Shown here: positions 62,840 through 64,000 of the stretch, one piece after another
How the letters are laid out: every line of letters starts with the position of its first letter
How positions within the stretch are numbered: the stretch's first letter is position 1
Source of the DNA: Pseudomonas sp. ML96
GTDB lineage: Bacteria > Pseudomonadota > Gammaproteobacteria > Pseudomonadales > Pseudomonadaceae
Length of the DNA: 64,000 nucleotides
Direction: 5' to 3'
Assembly: GCF_000761545.1 (NCBI RefSeq)
Contig: NZ_JPMY01000009.1
Coordinates: 62,001 to 126,000 of the forward strand
The notes under the pieces: generated by a model
What the model saw: the letters and a program-made list of their open reading frames with translations, nothing else
The model's database searches: none
What the model was told of the DNA's origin: nothing
Translations under genes and position numbers: made by a program

Positions 62840-64000
62840 ACGACCAAGCCCGCTACCAGCCCTATGCCGGCCCCGCCGCCGGCTGGGGTGCGCTGCGCAG
62901 CGTCACGCACTTCTGGCTGGACAGCAAACAGCCGTTCAAGAACCTGCGCGCGCTGCTCAAGACCAACCAGAACGGCGGCTTCGACTGCCCCGGCTGCGCC
63001 TGGGGCGACTCGCCCGAGCGGCACATGGTCAAGTTCTGCGAGAACGGCGCCAAGGCGGTGAACTGGGAAGCCACCAAGCGCGGCATCGGCCGCGACTTCT
63101 TCGCCCGCTACAGCGTCGCCCAGCTGCGTGAGCAGAGCGACTACTGGCTGGAGCACCAGGGCCGACTGATCGAGCCGCTGCGCTATGACGCCGAGCGCGA
63201 CCGCTACGTGCCGGTCGCCTGGGACGCCGCCTTCGCCCTGATCGCCGAAGTGCTCAAGGGCCTCGCCAGCCCCGACCAGGCCGAGTTCTACACCTCCGGC
63301 CGGGCCAGCAACGAGGCCGCCTACCTGTACCAGTTGATGGTGCGCGCCTATGGCACCAACAACTTTCCCGACTGCTCGAACATGTGCCACGAGGCCAGCG
63401 GCGTGGCCCTGGGCCAGAGCGTCGGCGTGGGCAAGGGCAGCGTCACCTTCGCCGACTTCGCCGAGGCCGACGCCATCCTGGTGTTCGGCCAGAACCCCGG
63501 CACCAACCACCCGCGCATGCTCGAACCGCTGCGCGAGGCGGTGGAGCGCGGCGCCAGCGTGGTCTGCTTCAACCCATTGAAGGAACGCGGTCTGGAGCGC
63601 TTCCAGCATCCGCAGCACGCCCTGGAGATGCTCGCCAACGGCGCCAAGGCCACCAGCACCGCCTACTTCCGCCCGCACCTGGGCGGTGACATGGCCGTGG
63701 TGCGCGGCATGGCCAAGTTCCTCCTGCAGTGGGAGCAGGAAGCGCCCGGCAGCGTGTTCGACCACGCCTTTATCGCCGAACATACCGATGGTCTGCGCAA
63801 CTGGCTCGCAGTGGTAGAGAACAGCGACTGGGGGCAGATCGAGCAGCAGTCCGGCCTGAGTCGAGCCGAAATCGAACAGGCGGCGCGCCTCTACGTGCGC
63901 GCCGAGCGGGTGATCGCCTGCTGGGCCATGGGCATCACCCAGCATCGCCACTCGGTGGCGACCATCCAGGAAATCACCAACCTGATGCTGCTGCGCGGCA
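62836..64000 (+). CDS. FdhF/YdeP-type molybdopterin oxidoreductase (partial)
   Basis: The first 388 codons are present and the gene runs off the window. The N-terminal cluster region has CPGC (C51, C54) and C68. The active-site segment PDCSNMCHEASGVALG places C184 where FdhF has selenocysteine (CARVUHGPSVAGL). NPGTNHPRMLEPLREAVERGA is a further molybdopterin motif. The protein resembles YdeP-type oxidoreductases, and its true substrate (formate or other) is not certain. It is coupled to fdhD. Confidence 0.87.
   Translation, partial: MNDQARYQPYAGPAAGWGALRSVTHFWLDSKQPFKNLRALLKTNQNGGFDCPGCAWGDSPERHMVKFCENGAKAVNWEATKRGIGRDFFARYSVAQLREQSDYWLEHQGRLIEPLRYDAERDRYVPVAWDAAFALIAEVLKGLASPDQAEFYTSGRASNEAAYLYQLMVRAYGTNNFPDCSNMCHEASGVALGQSVGVGKGSVTFADFAEADAILVFGQNPGTNHPRMLEPLREAVERGASVVCFNPLKERGLERFQHPQHALEMLANGAKATSTAYFRPHLGGDMAVVRGMAKFLLQWEQEAPGSVFDHAFIAEHTDGLRNWLAVVENSDWGQIEQQSGLSRAEIEQAARLYVRAERVIACWAMGITQHRHSVATIQEITNLMLLRG

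Overview
The window is a GC-rich chromosomal segment of a Pseudomonas (sensu lato). The gene order miaB-ybeZ-ybeY-corC-lnt ... leuS-lptE-holA ... lipA-lipB-DUF493-dacC-rlpA-mltB-rodA-pbpA-rlmH-rsfS-nadD-proA ... ubiX-mpl ... ppa is the order I recall from the P. aeruginosa PA398x-PA403x region. Most coordinates are given with starts trimmed from the longest open frame, using ribosome binding sites, 1- or 4-nt stop/start overlaps, and family length.

Region 1 (1-17.6 kb) is housekeeping: the 3' end of an unidentified gene, a Sel1 lipoprotein-like secreted protein, DUF1820, tRNA thiomethylation (miaB), the ybeZ/ybeY/corC/lnt block, leuS, outer-membrane assembly (lptE), DNA polymerase III delta (holA), a tiny arfA ribosome-rescue gene carrying its regulatory hairpin, a lytic transglycosylase, an AlkA-type glycosylase, a soluble PAS-PAS-chemoreceptor and a lipA of an unusual subtype.

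Region 2 (17.7-27.9 kb, minus strand) is a tightly packed cell-wall elongation and lipoate operon (lipB to pbpA/rodA), followed upstream by rlmH, rsfS, nadD and proA. Region 3 (28-38.2 kb) holds Aag glycosylase, a DedA-PAP2 fusion, a Lon-N protein, an LrgA/LrgB pair, MaoC, a MORN-repeat lipoprotein with a C13 caspase-like peptidase domain, several small enzymes, a YceK lipoprotein with an apparent frame-shifting deletion, ubiX and mpl.

Region 4 (38.2-44.1 kb) is a plus-strand catabolic cassette: structured leader, EutP-like permease, glutamine-synthetase-like gamma-glutamyl amide synthetase, aldehyde dehydrogenase and iron alcohol dehydrogenase. Together these look like an ammonia-lyase-independent route for ethanolamine or a related amino alcohol. 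It is followed by a roughly 500-bp intergenic region with five DnaA boxes on three 27-bp repeats, which is a candidate DnaA-titration or reactivation locus away from oriC. A GNAT, MtfA and ppa follow.

Region 5 (46.6-60.6 kb) is accessory nitrogen metabolism on the minus strand: a GMC oxidoreductase, a TauABC/SsuABC-type transporter, a class III aminotransferase, a KauB/PuuC-like aldehyde dehydrogenase and a DavA-like amidase with a divergent LysR. After a YdeI-family gene comes an operon of flavin monooxygenase, an arginine-less Rid protein, a DUF1028 protein and an ArgE-like deacylase with its own divergent LysR. That LysR gene ends inside a 263-bp miniature inverted-repeat element (MITE). 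The window closes with fdhD and the first 388 codons of a YdeP-type molybdopterin oxidoreductase. I saw no tRNA, rRNA, CRISPR array or transposase gene.
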